From: an uncultured Phycisphaera sp.
GTDB taxonomy: Bacteria; Planctomycetota; Phycisphaerae; Phycisphaerales; SM1A02
Direction of reading: 5' to 3'
DNA: 50,961 nt
NCBI GenBank assembly: GCA_937919685.1
Contig: CALFOM010000097.1
Span: 1 to 50,961, forward strand
Positions 8,253-17,639 of this stretch are shown in pieces; the stretch's first letter is position 1, and each line of letters begins with the position of its first letter. Made by a program: the position numbers and the translations under genes. Under the pieces are notes generated by a model. The model had not been told where the DNA came from and searched no databases. It worked only from the letters and a program-made list of their open reading frames with translations.

Positions 8253-9805
8253 TCGACGATCCGCGACCAGGAGGTGCCTTCCGGCCCGTCCTTGATCGCG
8301 ACTCCGAGGGCGGTCAACTCGTCACGAATGGCGTCCGCGGCGGCCCAGTCCTTGTTGGCCTTGGCTTCCGCGCGTGCCGCGATGCGGACCTCCACCTTCC
8401 CGGCCAGGTCGTCATCGCCAGCGACGTCGAGCGGGTTGTTCCGCTCGAGCACGCCCAGCACCTCGTTCATTCGCCGCAAGGCCGCGAGTTCGGAAGCTGC
8501 ACGCCGTGGATCACCGACGACGGCATCGGCTTCGACACGACTGGCGTTGACCGCCTCGTTGAGTACGCCGATGGCACGAGCGAGATTGAGATCGTCACTG
8601 ATGGCATTGGTGAATTCCGGCAATGCAGACTCCAACGGCCCGGCACCCTCGCCGGCAACCACCTCGCCCGATTCGAGTTGGGCTTCCAGCCGGCACCACC
8701 GATCGATCATGCGACCGCAGTCTCGGAGCCCCTGGAACGTGAAGTTCGCATTCTGCCGGTAGTGCGTTCGAACCAGTTCGAGCCGGAGCGCCGCGGGCGT
8801 CGCGCCCTTCGAAAGAATGTCTCTCACCGTGAAGAAGTTTCCCTTCGACTTGGACATTTTTTCGCCTTCGACCACGAGGTGCCGCGTGTGGAACCAGTTC
8901 CTCGCAAATCGGGGACTCCCCGTGGCGGCGCAACTCTGGGCGATCTCGCATTCGTGGTGCGGGAAGATGTTGTCTTCGCCGCCGGAGTGAAGATCGATTT
9001 GCCCGGCGAATTCCCCGCTCTCCGGTGCCAGAAGCCCGAGGGCCATGGCGCTGCACTCGAGATGCCAACCCGGATATCCCTCTCCCCAAGGGCTGGCCCA
9101 TCGCATGAGGTGCGACGGATCCGGCTTCCAGAGCAGAAAGTCTGCAGGGTGTCGCTTCGCTGCCTGATTGGCCGCGCTGATCCGGCCACCTTCTCCCTCA
9201 CGCAGGGCGTCGATCGTGTTCCCGCTCAACCGACCGTAGTCGGGAAAGCTCTGAACCTCGAAGTACACCGCGCCGTCGCCACCCACATACGCGTGGTCCC
9301 GCTCGATGAGCCGCTCGATCAACGTGATCATCTGCGGAACCCAACGGGAAGGCCGCGGCATCAAGGCGGGGTCCGCATCCGCATCCTCGACGACACCGAG
9401 CCCGAGAATCCGTGCATCTTCCACGAACGCCGCGGCGTAGAAGTCGGCGATCGCGGTCGGATCATTCGGATCTAGTTCCGCCCCCTCTGGAAGCGAGCCC
9501 GATTTCTTGGCCTCCAGCAGCCGCTTGCCCGCGACCGCCATCTTGTCCTCGCCTCCGCCATCCGCGACCGCGTCATCGGTCATGTGACCCACGTCGGTGA
9601 TGTTCATGACGTGTCGCACGTCGTACCCAAGGAATTCAAGGGTCTTTCGAAGCACATCGGCATTCAGGAATGATCGAAAATTGCCGATGTGTGCGTAGTC
9701 ATAGACTGTCGGCCCGCACGTATAGAACGTCACCGGGCCCAAGGGGTCGAGTGGAATGAAGTCGATCAGACGTCGCTCGAGGGTGTCGTGGAGTCGAAGG
9801 GGCAT
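8249..9805 (-). CDS. cysS: Cysteinyl-tRNA synthetase
   Basis: This class I aminoacyl-tRNA synthetase charges tRNA-Cys. The 518-residue protein begins MPLRLHDTLERR. It has the zinc ligand Cys30 in TCGPTVYD, the HIGH-type motif HIGN at 39-42, further zinc-site segments WHLECSAMA and HHECEIAQS, and the KMSKSKGN loop. The C-terminal part contains the DALR-like helical region. The start at 9805 fits the known N-terminus; a longer in-frame extension upstream would overlap the divergent promoter region and shows no similarity. It precedes coaE with a 4-base overlap. Confidence 0.95.
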   Translation of the reverse strand: MPLRLHDTLERRLIDFIPLDPLGPVTFYTCGPTVYDYAHIGNFRSFLNADVLRKTLEFLGYDVRHVMNITDVGHMTDDAVADGGGEDKMAVAGKRLLEAKKSGSLPEGAELDPNDPTAIADFYAAAFVEDARILGLGVVEDADADPALMPRPSRWVPQMITLIERLIERDHAYVGGDGAVYFEVQSFPDYGRLSGNTIDALREGEGGRISAANQAAKRHPADFLLWKPDPSHLMRWASPWGEGYPGWHLECSAMALGLLAPESGEFAGQIDLHSGGEDNIFPHHECEIAQSCAATGSPRFARNWFHTRHLVVEGEKMSKSKGNFFTVRDILSKGATPAALRLELVRTHYRQNANFTFQGLRDCGRMIDRWCRLEAQLESGEVVAGEGAGPLESALPEFTNAISDDLNLARAIGVLNEAVNASRVEADAVVGDPRRAASELAALRRMNEVLGVLERNNPLDVAGDDDLAGKVEVRIAARAEAKANKDWAAADAIRDELTALGVAIKDGPEGTSWSRIVE

Positions 9806-9926
9806 CAACCGTTCCGGTTTGGTTCGAGGAGTCGGAGCAAGGTCACGGCCGGAACGACGGCCGTGAGTCACGAAACCGTATCCTACGATCTCGCGATCCA
9901 GTCCCGGAGCCGGAGGTGCTCGCCAG

Positions 9927-11093
9927 ATGCACATCACCATCGTGTTGGGACCATTCAAGCCACCGCCGCCCGCACCCAGTGGTGCGATTGAGAAGGTGTG
10001 GTGGAGGCTGGCCAAGACATTCGCCCGCCGCGGACACCCCACCACGGTCGTCGGACCTGATCATCCCGATCTCCCCCGGGGCGATTCGATCGACGGGATC
10101 CGATTCGTTCGTCTTCCGCTTCTTGACCGGGGTTCGAGCGTCAAGATGGACATCCTCCGGGACTTTGGCTGGTCCAGATCCGCGCGGAGGGTTCTCCCTC
10201 AGGCCGATGTGACCATCACCAACTGCTTCTGGCTGCCTTGGATTCTCCGGTCTCCCCGCCGCCGCGCACAAGCCGAAATCGGGGTCCTGAACATGCATGT
10301 GCAGCGATTTCCGAAGGGGCAGATGTTCCTCTACGGCGGGGTCGATCGAATATCGACCGTGTCGCAAGCCATCGTCGACGGCATCGCCGGTGAGCGCCCC
10401 GCATTGGCGAATCGAATCGCCCTGATCGGTAATCCCGTGGATCTAGACATTTTCCACCCGATTGAGAATCCGGGTGAGACGTCATCCCATCGCCCGATCC
10501 GCATCCTCTATACCGGCCGCATTCACCCTGAAAAAGGGTTGCATCTACTGGTTGAAGCCTGGCGACGGCTTCTCGGTCGCGGCCGGAACTTCGAACTCCG
10601 CCTGGTTGGCCCTGCCGGACAAGGCGACGGTGGCGGTGGCCCTGATTACGTTCGCCGGTTGAAGGATCTCGCCGGGGAATCGCCTCTCGAACTTCCCGGG
10701 GGCGTTGCAGATCCCACTTCGCTGGCCGATGAACTCCGGGCAGCCGACCTCTACTGCTATCCGTCGATCGCTGCGAGAGGCGAGGCGTCTCCGGTCGCGC
10801 CGCTGGAGGCCATGGCCTGTGGCCTGCCGCCCGTGGTCGCGGATCTTCCCCAGTATTCGGCCTATATCCAGAATGATCAAACCGGACTCGTCTTTACGCG
10901 AGGCGATGGAGAGATTGACTCGCTCACCGGAGCGTTGGAACGGCTCGCCGACGATCAAGCACTGCGTCGACGACTTTCCGCGGCGGCGATCACCGCCGCC
11001 AGCCGATACGGAGTCGAGAAGATCGCAGACGCGTACCTCGCGGATTTCCAGGAATCCATCGACGCACTTCGGGAAGGACGGCACCGATCGTGA
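9927..11093 (+). CDS. Glycosyltransferase family 4 protein
   Basis: The 388-residue protein has the GT-B fold layout. The N-terminal Rossmann domain starts MHITIVLGPF with a Gly-rich loop (GAIEKVWWRLA). The C-terminal nucleotide-binding domain begins around ILYTGRIHPEKGLHLLVEAW. The E-x7-E motif EASPVAPLE marks the donor site. It should transfer a sugar from a nucleotide donor to a lipid-linked or polymer acceptor at the cytoplasmic face. A GGAGG site precedes the ATG. It overlaps the next gene by four bases (GTGA). It is divergent from cysS across 121 bases and opens the exopolysaccharide locus. Donor and acceptor are not predictable from sequence alone. Confidence 0.88.
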   Translation: MHITIVLGPFKPPPPAPSGAIEKVWWRLAKTFARRGHPTTVVGPDHPDLPRGDSIDGIRFVRLPLLDRGSSVKMDILRDFGWSRSARRVLPQADVTITNCFWLPWILRSPRRRAQAEIGVLNMHVQRFPKGQMFLYGGVDRISTVSQAIVDGIAGERPALANRIALIGNPVDLDIFHPIENPGETSSHRPIRILYTGRIHPEKGLHLLVEAWRRLLGRGRNFELRLVGPAGQGDGGGGPDYVRRLKDLAGESPLELPGGVADPTSLADELRAADLYCYPSIAARGEASPVAPLEAMACGLPPVVADLPQYSAYIQNDQTGLVFTRGDGEIDSLTGALERLADDQALRRRLSAAAITAASRYGVEKIADAYLADFQESIDALREGRHRS

Positions 11094-11698
11094 GCACTCG
11101 CCCCAAAGATCGACTCCATCGAAAGCAGAAGGATCAGGCCAGCGCCTATGCCAGCCCGTGGTCGTTCCGGGAACGACTCGGTGTGGCCTTCTTCGCCATC
11201 GTGTGGACGGTGACCTGCCGATGGACACCGAACCCGCTCAATCGATGGCGTCTACTGGTGCTCCGACTCTTCGGTTGTCGAATCCAAGGGCGGCCGTATG
11301 TCGCCGCCACCTGTCGAATCCGCGTTCCATGGCAATTGGAACTGCACGATCGTGCCTGCCTCGGACCCGACAGCGAGGTCTACAACCTTGGCGAGTGCAT
11401 CCTTCGAGCGCGATGCACCATCGCCCAGGGCACCTATCTCTGCGGGGGAAGCCATGATCTCTCGGTCTCCGCACTCCCGCTCATCGTGGGTCCCATCGAC
11501 GTCGGCGAAGACGCATTCATTGGTGCAAGGGCGTTCATCATGCCGGGCGTCACCGTCGGCGAAGGCGCGGTGATCGGTGCCGCCGCGGTGGCGGTTCGAG
11601 ACGCGAAGCCATGGACCGTGACGGTCGGAAACCCCGGAAGAGAGATCGCCATGAGAAAGTTCGACCGATCACCGTCGGGGACGGATTCCGTCGATTGA
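11090..11698 (+). CDS. WcaF-like hexapeptide-repeat acetyltransferase
   Basis: The 202-residue protein has a left-handed beta-helix acyltransferase C-terminus with hexapeptide-type turns (VGEDAFIGARAFIMPGV, VGEGAVIGAAAVAV) and the usual VGNPGR ending. The N-terminal part (SFRERLGVAFFAIVWTVTCRWTPNPLNRWR) is typical of colanic-acid WcaF-like enzymes. It would O-acetylate a sugar of the polysaccharide using acetyl-CoA. The start is GTG at 11090, overlapping the glycosyltransferase stop as GTGA. The stop codon directly abuts the stop of the opposite-strand gene within a TGATCA palindrome, leaving no spacer. Confidence 0.85.
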   Translation: MSTRPKDRLHRKQKDQASAYASPWSFRERLGVAFFAIVWTVTCRWTPNPLNRWRLLVLRLFGCRIQGRPYVAATCRIRVPWQLELHDRACLGPDSEVYNLGECILRARCTIAQGTYLCGGSHDLSVSALPLIVGPIDVGEDAFIGARAFIMPGVTVGEGAVIGAAAVAVRDAKPWTVTVGNPGREIAMRKFDRSPSGTDSVD

Positions 11699-13426
11699 TC
11701 AAATCCGAGCCGCGGGACTCTGGTCGTCGGCACTTTCGAGTTCGATGATCTTCAGACGGATCTGGAAGAAATAGCTCCACTTGAGCAACGCAAAACCGAA
11801 TCCCGGGAAGCCGTCCAGCATGCCAAACCGCAGAACGTAACTCACCAGGAAGTAGCCGGGCGCCAACCACCACCGGCGAAGCGCGCCGTACTTCCATCGC
11901 TGCCGCCTGGTGAAGTAAGACTGACCCCCACCGCCATCTTCCAGCAGCTTGGCATACCGCTTTGCCTCCCACGACGAATATTCGTTGTGCTTGCTGATGT
12001 AGGACTCGAGCCCCTTGTAATCATCATGGTCAATGTGAGACGCGATCTTCCCGATGGTGCCTTCGAGCACGGGATGCTCGTGCACCTCCATATCGAGATG
12101 ACTCCATCGTTCCTCGTCAATTCGTTCGTACTCACCGCTGCCGGTTCGGATCAACGCTAGTTTCGTGAAGGCTGTGCCATGGCGCAGGTAGCGACCCATG
12201 AAGTAGTTGTGGTACGAAAGCCACATTCCATCGTGGGGGGTCTCCGGAAGCCGCGTTGCCAACTCGTTACAGAAATCTTCCGTGACGTATTCGTCGGCAT
12301 CGAGGAAGAGGACCCAGGGCGTGTCGAACTCGTAGTTTCGCAGAACCCAATTTCGCTTCTTCGGAAACTGACCGTTCCAACGGAAGTCAACGACCTCCGC
12401 TCCGTGCTCGACGGCGATCTCGCAGGTTCGATCGGTACTTCCCGAGTCGACCACGACCACCTTCGCGAATCGGCTGAGTCGACTCAGGCACGCGGGTAGG
12501 TTCTTCTCTTCGTTCAGAACGGGCACCACAACGGTGACTGGAAGATCCTTGCTCGGAAGTGAGGGGTCCATCGGTTTCGGAAGCCGCGGTGCCCGGTCGA
12601 GTCGCAGCTCTCGGATCTTCAGCGAGATCAGAAACTCGTAGGCGCTGATGAAGAGACTGAACCGAAGCCCCGTGGATCCGTCGAGGAATCCTCTTCGCCA
12701 GACGTACATGTAGAGAAAGCGAAAAAGCCACGGAGCCGGAAGTAAGTGGTAGATCCTCTGCTTGAACCACCGCCGACGCTGCAGTGCATTCCCGAAAAAA
12801 CTTGACTCCAGACCCGAAGCCGGAGGCCCTGCGGCTTCACGACCGCGAAGAATCTCCTGCGCTTCAAGACTCGAGTAGCTGTTGTGCTTCGCGATCGAGT
12901 GTTCCATGCCGCGACGGTCGTCATGGATCATCGGTTCCGTGAGATAGCCGACTTTTCCCTCGACCACCATGTGCTCGTGAACCGCTCGGTCTTCGTATTG
13001 CGCGCTCCCCCGCTTGAACAACCTCAGGTTCCAACTTGGAAAGTACCCGCAGTTCCGGATTGGGTGGTTGAGGAAGTAGAACAGCCGATTCAGATAAAAC
13101 GCCGATTCGGGGACCTCGTCAATGTCTTTCGCCAGCACCACTTCGATCTCTCTTCGGAGCTTGGGTGTCACCACTTCGTCGGCATCGATGATCAACGTCC
13201 ATTCGGCATCGAGCGGAAGGCTGTGGAGCGCCCAGTTCTTCTGCGCCGCGTACCCCGCCCAGTCATGGTGAACGAACGTCGCGCCGGCAGACTCCACGAT
13301 CTCCTGAGTCCGATCGGTAGAACCGCTGTCGACCACAAAAACCCTTCGCGTCCATCCTTGGAGCGCCTCAAGGCAGAAGCCGATGTTGGCTTCCTCGTTC
13401 TTCGTGATGATCAGGACGTCGATCAA
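11699..13426 (-). CDS. Tandem GT2 glycosyltransferase (two WaaE-like domains fused)
   Basis: The protein of about 575 residues contains two complete family 2 glycosyltransferase domains. The first starts LIDVLIITKNEEANIG with VVDSGSTDRT and IIDADE. The second starts near residue 280 with VTVVVPVLNEEKNLP, again VVDSGSTDRT, and FLDADE. Both retain the DxD-like metal-binding acids, so both may be active. Each copy resembles the lipopolysaccharide core glucosyltransferase WaaE/KdtX type and ends in a membrane-associated region. I chose a TTG start at 13426 because it overlaps the deacetylase stop by four bases (TTGA) and has a GGAG five bases upstream; a start at 13471 is possible. It is last in the fcl operon. 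Confidence 0.85.
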   Translation of the reverse strand: MIDVLIITKNEEANIGFCLEALQGWTRRVFVVDSGSTDRTQEIVESAGATFVHHDWAGYAAQKNWALHSLPLDAEWTLIIDADEVVTPKLRREIEVVLAKDIDEVPESAFYLNRLFYFLNHPIRNCGYFPSWNLRLFKRGSAQYEDRAVHEHMVVEGKVGYLTEPMIHDDRRGMEHSIAKHNSYSSLEAQEILRGREAAGPPASGLESSFFGNALQRRRWFKQRIYHLLPAPWLFRFLYMYVWRRGFLDGSTGLRFSLFISAYEFLISLKIRELRLDRAPRLPKPMDPSLPSKDLPVTVVVPVLNEEKNLPACLSRLSRFAKVVVVDSGSTDRTCEIAVEHGAEVVDFRWNGQFPKKRNWVLRNYEFDTPWVLFLDADEYVTEDFCNELATRLPETPHDGMWLSYHNYFMGRYLRHGTAFTKLALIRTGSGEYERIDEERWSHLDMEVHEHPVLEGTIGKIASHIDHDDYKGLESYISKHNEYSSWEAKRYAKLLEDGGGGQSYFTRRQRWKYGALRRWWLAPGYFLVSYVLRFGMLDGFPGFGFALLKWSYFFQIRLKIIELESADDQSPAARI

Positions 13427-14331
13427 GCGAGCTCCAGTTCTGGGAACGCTCGGGCCATCACTGTGCCGCAAGAGGCGAATTGATACCTCGAGAGGATCGA
13501 GTGGAGTTTCGCCGCGGTGCTAGAGAGCCCGACGTAGCATTTGAACCGTCTGGCGCGAGACATCTCGACCACCGGGCAATCCGGCGCGAAGTCTCGCGGG
13601 TGAAGATAGACGATGCCGGGAATTCCCCGACGGTTTAGCGCCCTGAAACCACGATGGATAAGCCAGGTTGGAAAGAGCCGTAGATAACCACCTCCGGAGA
13701 ATCCCACTCGCGTGGCCCCGAGCCTCATGAGACTCATCGGCAGTTCCGGCATGACCCGGCCGGAAGGCGCCGCTGTAAACAGATGCGGCACTTCGGGGCA
13801 GGGATAGCCTCCGTTCTCGCGAGGCACCGGAAAGAGGCTCGCGTCGTACCGAAGGCCGGCATCCATCAGAATGTCAAAGGCCCATTCCGTTCCCGGGGTG
13901 ATCGAGAAACTCGGCGCGCGGAAGGATGTCACTTCGGCTCCCCCCGCATTCTCGATCACCTTGATCGAACGGAGAAGATCCTCGCGAAAGGTGGCCTCGT
14001 CGAGATCGCACACCTTGCGATGCCAGTACGAGTGCGTCCCGATCTCATGACCTGCTTCTACCACGCGGCGTACCAGCCCGGGATACCGTTCCGCGATCCA
14101 TCCGAGAAAGTAGAAGGTCGCCGTGGCACCATGCTGCGCACAGATGTCGAGGATCTCCTCGGTTCGACGCTCCACGATCGATGGAAATGATCCCCACTGC
14201 TCGGTGTCCGAAACCGCTTTGATATCGACCAGATGAAACCAATCTTCGATATCGAAACTGAGCGCATTCACCACCTCGCCTGCCGAACGAGGCAGAGTAG
14301 TCAAAGGAGGTTGGTTCGGGTCTTGAGTCAT
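13423..14331 (-). CDS. XrtA-system-type polysaccharide deacetylase
   Basis: The protein carries the NodB deacetylase pattern: motif 1 SFDIEDWFH (Asp27 and Asp30 from the ATG used), motif 2 GHEIGTHSYWH with His100 and His104 as metal ligands, and motif 3 FRAPSFS. The C-terminal half fits the DUF3473-type extension of deacetylases found in exosortase-associated EPS clusters. It would remove N-acetyl groups from the exopolysaccharide or its precursor. The start is uncertain: ATG at 14331, or an in-frame GTG at 14388 that overlaps the preceding gene by 20 bases. The stop overlaps the next gene by four bases. No exosortase gene lies in the window, though one PEP-CTERM protein does. Confidence 0.88.
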   Translation of the reverse strand: MTQDPNQPPLTTLPRSAGEVVNALSFDIEDWFHLVDIKAVSDTEQWGSFPSIVERRTEEILDICAQHGATATFYFLGWIAERYPGLVRRVVEAGHEIGTHSYWHRKVCDLDEATFREDLLRSIKVIENAGGAEVTSFRAPSFSITPGTEWAFDILMDAGLRYDASLFPVPRENGGYPCPEVPHLFTAAPSGRVMPELPMSLMRLGATRVGFSGGGYLRLFPTWLIHRGFRALNRRGIPGIVYLHPRDFAPDCPVVEMSRARRFKCYVGLSSTAAKLHSILSRYQFASCGTVMARAFPELELA

Positions 14332-14368
14332 CTGGATCTGAAATTCCGGAGTCGCAATCGATGATTTT

Positions 14369-15157
14369 TCAGACAAGCCGATGGCCACCGGCCCGTAGCC
14401 TTCGTAGATCCTCCGCGGTCGGCATCGAGAAGTGCGTCGCCTCCTCCGCGGGATTCGGAATCAGCGGTGGATCACCGGCTTCCACCAGTCGGACGCATTC
14501 AAGAATAGCCTCTGCCGCCAGATCCTTGGATCGAGCCATCACGTCCTCAAGCGAATCCCATGGGTTGAGACGGTAGCGCTTCTGCACCAAGATCGGCCCG
14601 CTGTCGAGTTTTGCGTCGACGAAATGCACCGATACCCCGCCTTCCTTCTCGCCGTTCGCCAGTGTCCAGAAACTCGGCATCAAACCCCGGTACTTCGGCA
14701 AGAGCGCGCCGTGGCAGTTGACGATTCCCTGCGGTGTCTGTTCCCGGAGTTTCTTCTTGTAGAGCTGGGTTCCCGAGATTGAAAGGATGAACTCGACCTT
14801 CTTCTCCCGGAGATGCGACAGGAACGCCTCGCTGTTGACGTCGATCGCTTCAGTGACTTCGACGCCATACTTCCGCGCGACAGCGCGAACCGAATGACAC
14901 CGCTTCGTCGATCCCAGCCAGTCGTTCTCGATCTTGCCGAGAATCTTCTTGATCAAGTACTTCCGGAGCTTCCACTGGAAGTAACCGAATCCGTAGAGCC
15001 GGCGCAGATCCATCGCCGTCTGGAAGACCGTCCGTTTGCCTTGGGCGACACTCTGAATGTTCACGCCTGCAGTGGTGTCGTGGTAGTCGCGAAGGTACTT
15101 GTCGAGAACCTTCGGAAGCAGGAACGGTTCGTTCTGGATGAAGACGTACTTGATCAC
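14369..15157 (-). CDS. Formyltransferase-like protein (probable sugar N-formyltransferase)
   Basis: The 262-residue protein belongs to the formyl_trans_N fold. The catalytic triad of the family is visible: Asn147 and His149 in VNCHGALLPKYRG and Asp185 in LDSGPIL. It lacks the methionyl-tRNA formyltransferase C-terminal tRNA-binding domain and has a long basic insert near residues 40-90. In an exopolysaccharide locus the likely substrate is an amino sugar nucleotide with N10-formyl-tetrahydrofolate as donor; this is inference. No sugar aminotransferase is in the window. The start is GTG at 15157, overlapping the upstream glycosyltransferase as GTGA, with a GGAG nine bases before it. Confidence 0.8.
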   Translation of the reverse strand: MIKYVFIQNEPFLLPKVLDKYLRDYHDTTAGVNIQSVAQGKRTVFQTAMDLRRLYGFGYFQWKLRKYLIKKILGKIENDWLGSTKRCHSVRAVARKYGVEVTEAIDVNSEAFLSHLREKKVEFILSISGTQLYKKKLREQTPQGIVNCHGALLPKYRGLMPSFWTLANGEKEGGVSVHFVDAKLDSGPILVQKRYRLNPWDSLEDVMARSKDLAAEAILECVRLVEAGDPPLIPNPAEEATHFSMPTAEDLRRLRAGGHRLV

Positions 15158-16407
15158 GCGTCTGGACTCCCACTGGGGTTCGGATCGCCGGTGTCACCGG
15201 CCAGTTCTTGGAGAAGTTCCCGCCACGCCGCGAGGCGGTGAATCGCCCCGTGCTCTTCGACCAGCGCGAGTCTGGCCAACTCGCCGGCCTTCCGGCAGGA
15301 TTCGGGGTCGTCTGCATATCCACGAATCATCGAGGTCAACGAGTCGACGTCACCCTGTCGAACGGAGGCGCCGCATTCATTCTCCACGATGACTTGAGAA
15401 ATCTCGCTTCGTTCGTTGCCGATGAAGATCGCGGGGCGTCCGGCGGCCAGGATTCCGAAGAGTTTGCTGGGAACCATGATCCCCTCTACGCCTTCAAGCA
15501 GGCTCACGAGATGGGCGTCGGCCGCACTCAAGAGTTCGTCGAGTCGTTCGCGAGGCTGATACGGCGCGATCACACAAGTCGACTCAAGGCCGTGTTCGTG
15601 AACAAAGCGCTCGACCTGTTCCTTTTTCTTGCCCCCACCAACGAACGCGAATCGGATTCGATCATCGTTCTGAAGTTCGCGAGCAGCATTCAAGAAGGTA
15701 TCGACGTCATGTCCGATGCCGAAGTTGCCGGAGTACATGATCAGCGTGCGGTCCCCGATGTTCCAATCCCGGCGATACGAATTCGCCTCGCGAGGAACCG
15801 GTTTGACCTCCTCCTGATCGCTCCAGACGCCAATCATTCGAATCCGGTCTTCCGGCACGCCCTTGCTGCGAACCAGATCGGCCATGCAACGACCGAGCAC
15901 CACGTCGGCATCCGCGGCGCGAAGGCAGGAACGATTCACCGATTCAAAGAAGCGACTCGCCAACGAGCCCGGTCGCATCACGCCACAGGCGATCGGAAGA
16001 TCCGGGTACAAATCCATAACCCAGTAGACGCATCTGGTCCCCTTCACGAGACGGAGGATCCTTCCCACCATCGCGATGAATGGCGGTGTCGTGAAGCAGA
16101 TCACCACGTCGTGCTTCGGAAGAGTCAATGCTCTGGTCATCGCTGCGAGATAGAAGAAGGCGAAGTCCGCCACTCGGGCGAGAATGCTCGACTTTCCAAA
16201 GAACGATCGACCGACTCGATGGATCTCGATCCCGTCGACCGTCTCACGAGACGGGAGCACCGCTCCCTTCTGACCGTAGAGCGAACGAGACGCGATCGCC
16301 GAGACGTCATGACCATGTCGAACCAGATCCCGCGCGAGATCATGCCCGTGCTGCGCCGTCGCGGCAACGTCTGGAAAAAAGACCTGGTTGATCAGGAGGA
16401 CCCGCAT
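15154..16407 (-). CDS. Glycosyltransferase family 4 protein (WbuB-like)
   Basis: The 417-residue protein starts MRVLLINQVFFPDVAATAQ, the style of WbuB-type GT-B enzymes that act on undecaprenyl-linked sugars. A hydrophobic patch (FAFFYLAAMTRAL) may dock to the membrane. The C-terminal domain begins at LIMYSGNFGIGHDVDTFLNA, and the donor-site region contains GVEGIMVPSKLFGILAAGRP. It follows fcl by four bases and precedes the formyltransferase with a 4-base overlap, so it is in the middle of a tight operon. It probably transfers a sugar, possibly fucose, to the growing repeat unit. Specificity is not predictable. Confidence 0.87.
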   Translation of the reverse strand: MRVLLINQVFFPDVAATAQHGHDLARDLVRHGHDVSAIASRSLYGQKGAVLPSRETVDGIEIHRVGRSFFGKSSILARVADFAFFYLAAMTRALTLPKHDVVICFTTPPFIAMVGRILRLVKGTRCVYWVMDLYPDLPIACGVMRPGSLASRFFESVNRSCLRAADADVVLGRCMADLVRSKGVPEDRIRMIGVWSDQEEVKPVPREANSYRRDWNIGDRTLIMYSGNFGIGHDVDTFLNAARELQNDDRIRFAFVGGGKKKEQVERFVHEHGLESTCVIAPYQPRERLDELLSAADAHLVSLLEGVEGIMVPSKLFGILAAGRPAIFIGNERSEISQVIVENECGASVRQGDVDSLTSMIRGYADDPESCRKAGELARLALVEEHGAIHRLAAWRELLQELAGDTGDPNPSGSPDA

Positions 16408-16411
16408 GAAT

Positions 16412-17386
16412 TCAGATCACTGACTCTGCCGCGATGATCCGCGACTGGTTCGCTCGATACCACTCGATCGTCTGACGCAGTCCGGTCTCGAAGTCCACCG
16501 CGGCTTTCCAACCAAGAAGTTTCTCTGCGCGACTGGTATCGAGGCATCGGCGGGGTTGCCCGTCCGGCTTGCTCGGATCCCAGCGAATCTCACCCTCGAA
16601 CCCGGACAGGCGGGCAATCAACTCCACCAATGACCGGATCGTGATCTCCATGCACGTGCCCAGGTTGACCGGCGTCGGCTCATCAAGCAGTTCGGCGGTG
16701 CGAATGAGCCCCTCGGCACAATCATCTACATAGAGGAACTCGCGACTGGCCGAGCCAGTTCCCCAGCACTCGATGTGACCTCGTCCCTCGTCGACCGCCG
16801 AGACGCACTTGCGAATCAAGGCGGGGATCACATGGCTGGTGTGCGGGTGGAAGTTGTCGAAGGGGCCGTACAAGTTGACCGGAAGTACGTAGGCGCTGGA
16901 GAGGCCGTATTGCCGGCGATATCCGTCGAGCATGACCATCGCCGCCTTCTTCGCGATCCCGTAGGGGGCATTGGTCTCCTCTGGATAGCCAAGCCAGAGA
17001 TCCTCTTCTTTGAAGGGGACCGGCGTGAACTTGGGATACGCGCAAATTGTGCCGACCTGAACAAACTTGAAGTCGGGATGGGCTTCGATATGAATGCGAG
17101 CCTGCTCGATCAGGTTCAAGGACATCGCCATATTGGCAAAGAAGTACCGGCCTGGATTGTCCTGATTCGCGCCGATCCCCCCCACCTCGGCCGCCAAATG
17201 CAGGACAAGATCGGGGTCGTGATCCTTGTAGAGCCGAATCGCAGCCTCTTCGTGGACCAGGTCGTAGTCCTTTTTTCGAGGAATGAAGATCTCCCCCACA
17301 CCGCGGTCCTTCAGCTTCTGCTGTACCGCCCGCCCAAGGAAACCGGCTCCACCCGTCACCACGACTTTCTTACCCTGAAGATCCAT
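16412..17386 (-). CDS. fcl: GDP-L-fucose synthase
   Basis: This SDR-family epimerase/reductase converts GDP-4-keto-6-deoxy-D-mannose to GDP-L-fucose with NADPH. The 324-residue protein has the Rossmann motif TGGAGFLG near residue 11, [16 protein letters not shown], the catalytic Tyr142 and Lys146 in APYGIAKKA, and the family segment [28 protein letters not shown]. The ATG at 17386 was selected over longer frames because CGGAG lies six bases upstream. It heads an operon of five genes. It is divergent from gmd, the preceding pathway step, across a 253-base gap that likely holds promoters for both. Confidence 0.94.
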   Translation of the reverse strand: MDLQGKKVVVTGGAGFLGRAVQQKLKDRGVGEIFIPRKKDYDLVHEEAAIRLYKDHDPDLVLHLAAEVGGIGANQDNPGRYFFANMAMSLNLIEQARIHIEAHPDFKFVQVGTICAYPKFTPVPFKEEDLWLGYPEETNAPYGIAKKAAMVMLDGYRRQYGLSSAYVLPVNLYGPFDNFHPHTSHVIPALIRKCVSAVDEGRGHIECWGTGSASREFLYVDDCAEGLIRTAELLDEPTPVNLGTCMEITIRSLVELIARLSGFEGEIRWDPSKPDGQPRRCLDTSRAEKLLGWKAAVDFETGLRQTIEWYRANQSRIIAAESVI

Positions 17387-17639
17387 GGTTTCTCCGAAAA
17401 AAGACGTGCGCGTAGCCTCTGCTCGATTCCCCGTAGTCATCGACCTTCCGCCGCGTCAGCATCGACGAAACCGATCGCTCGCATGAAGAATCGCGGTTCA
17501 GATGATTTCCGAACTCGAGGATGCGGGAACTCCGCAAGCCTGAGCCTCGAAGGACCGATACTACCCTGCCCGGTTACCGTGAGATCCCGGTTTTCTCGAG
17601 GTGCGGATCCCGCGCACCGTCGTTGTTTTGGAGCACCAA

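Noticed and set aside
15208-16437. 409-residue plus-strand frame
   Set aside because: Antisense to the WbuB-like glycosyltransferase in a tight minus-strand operon.
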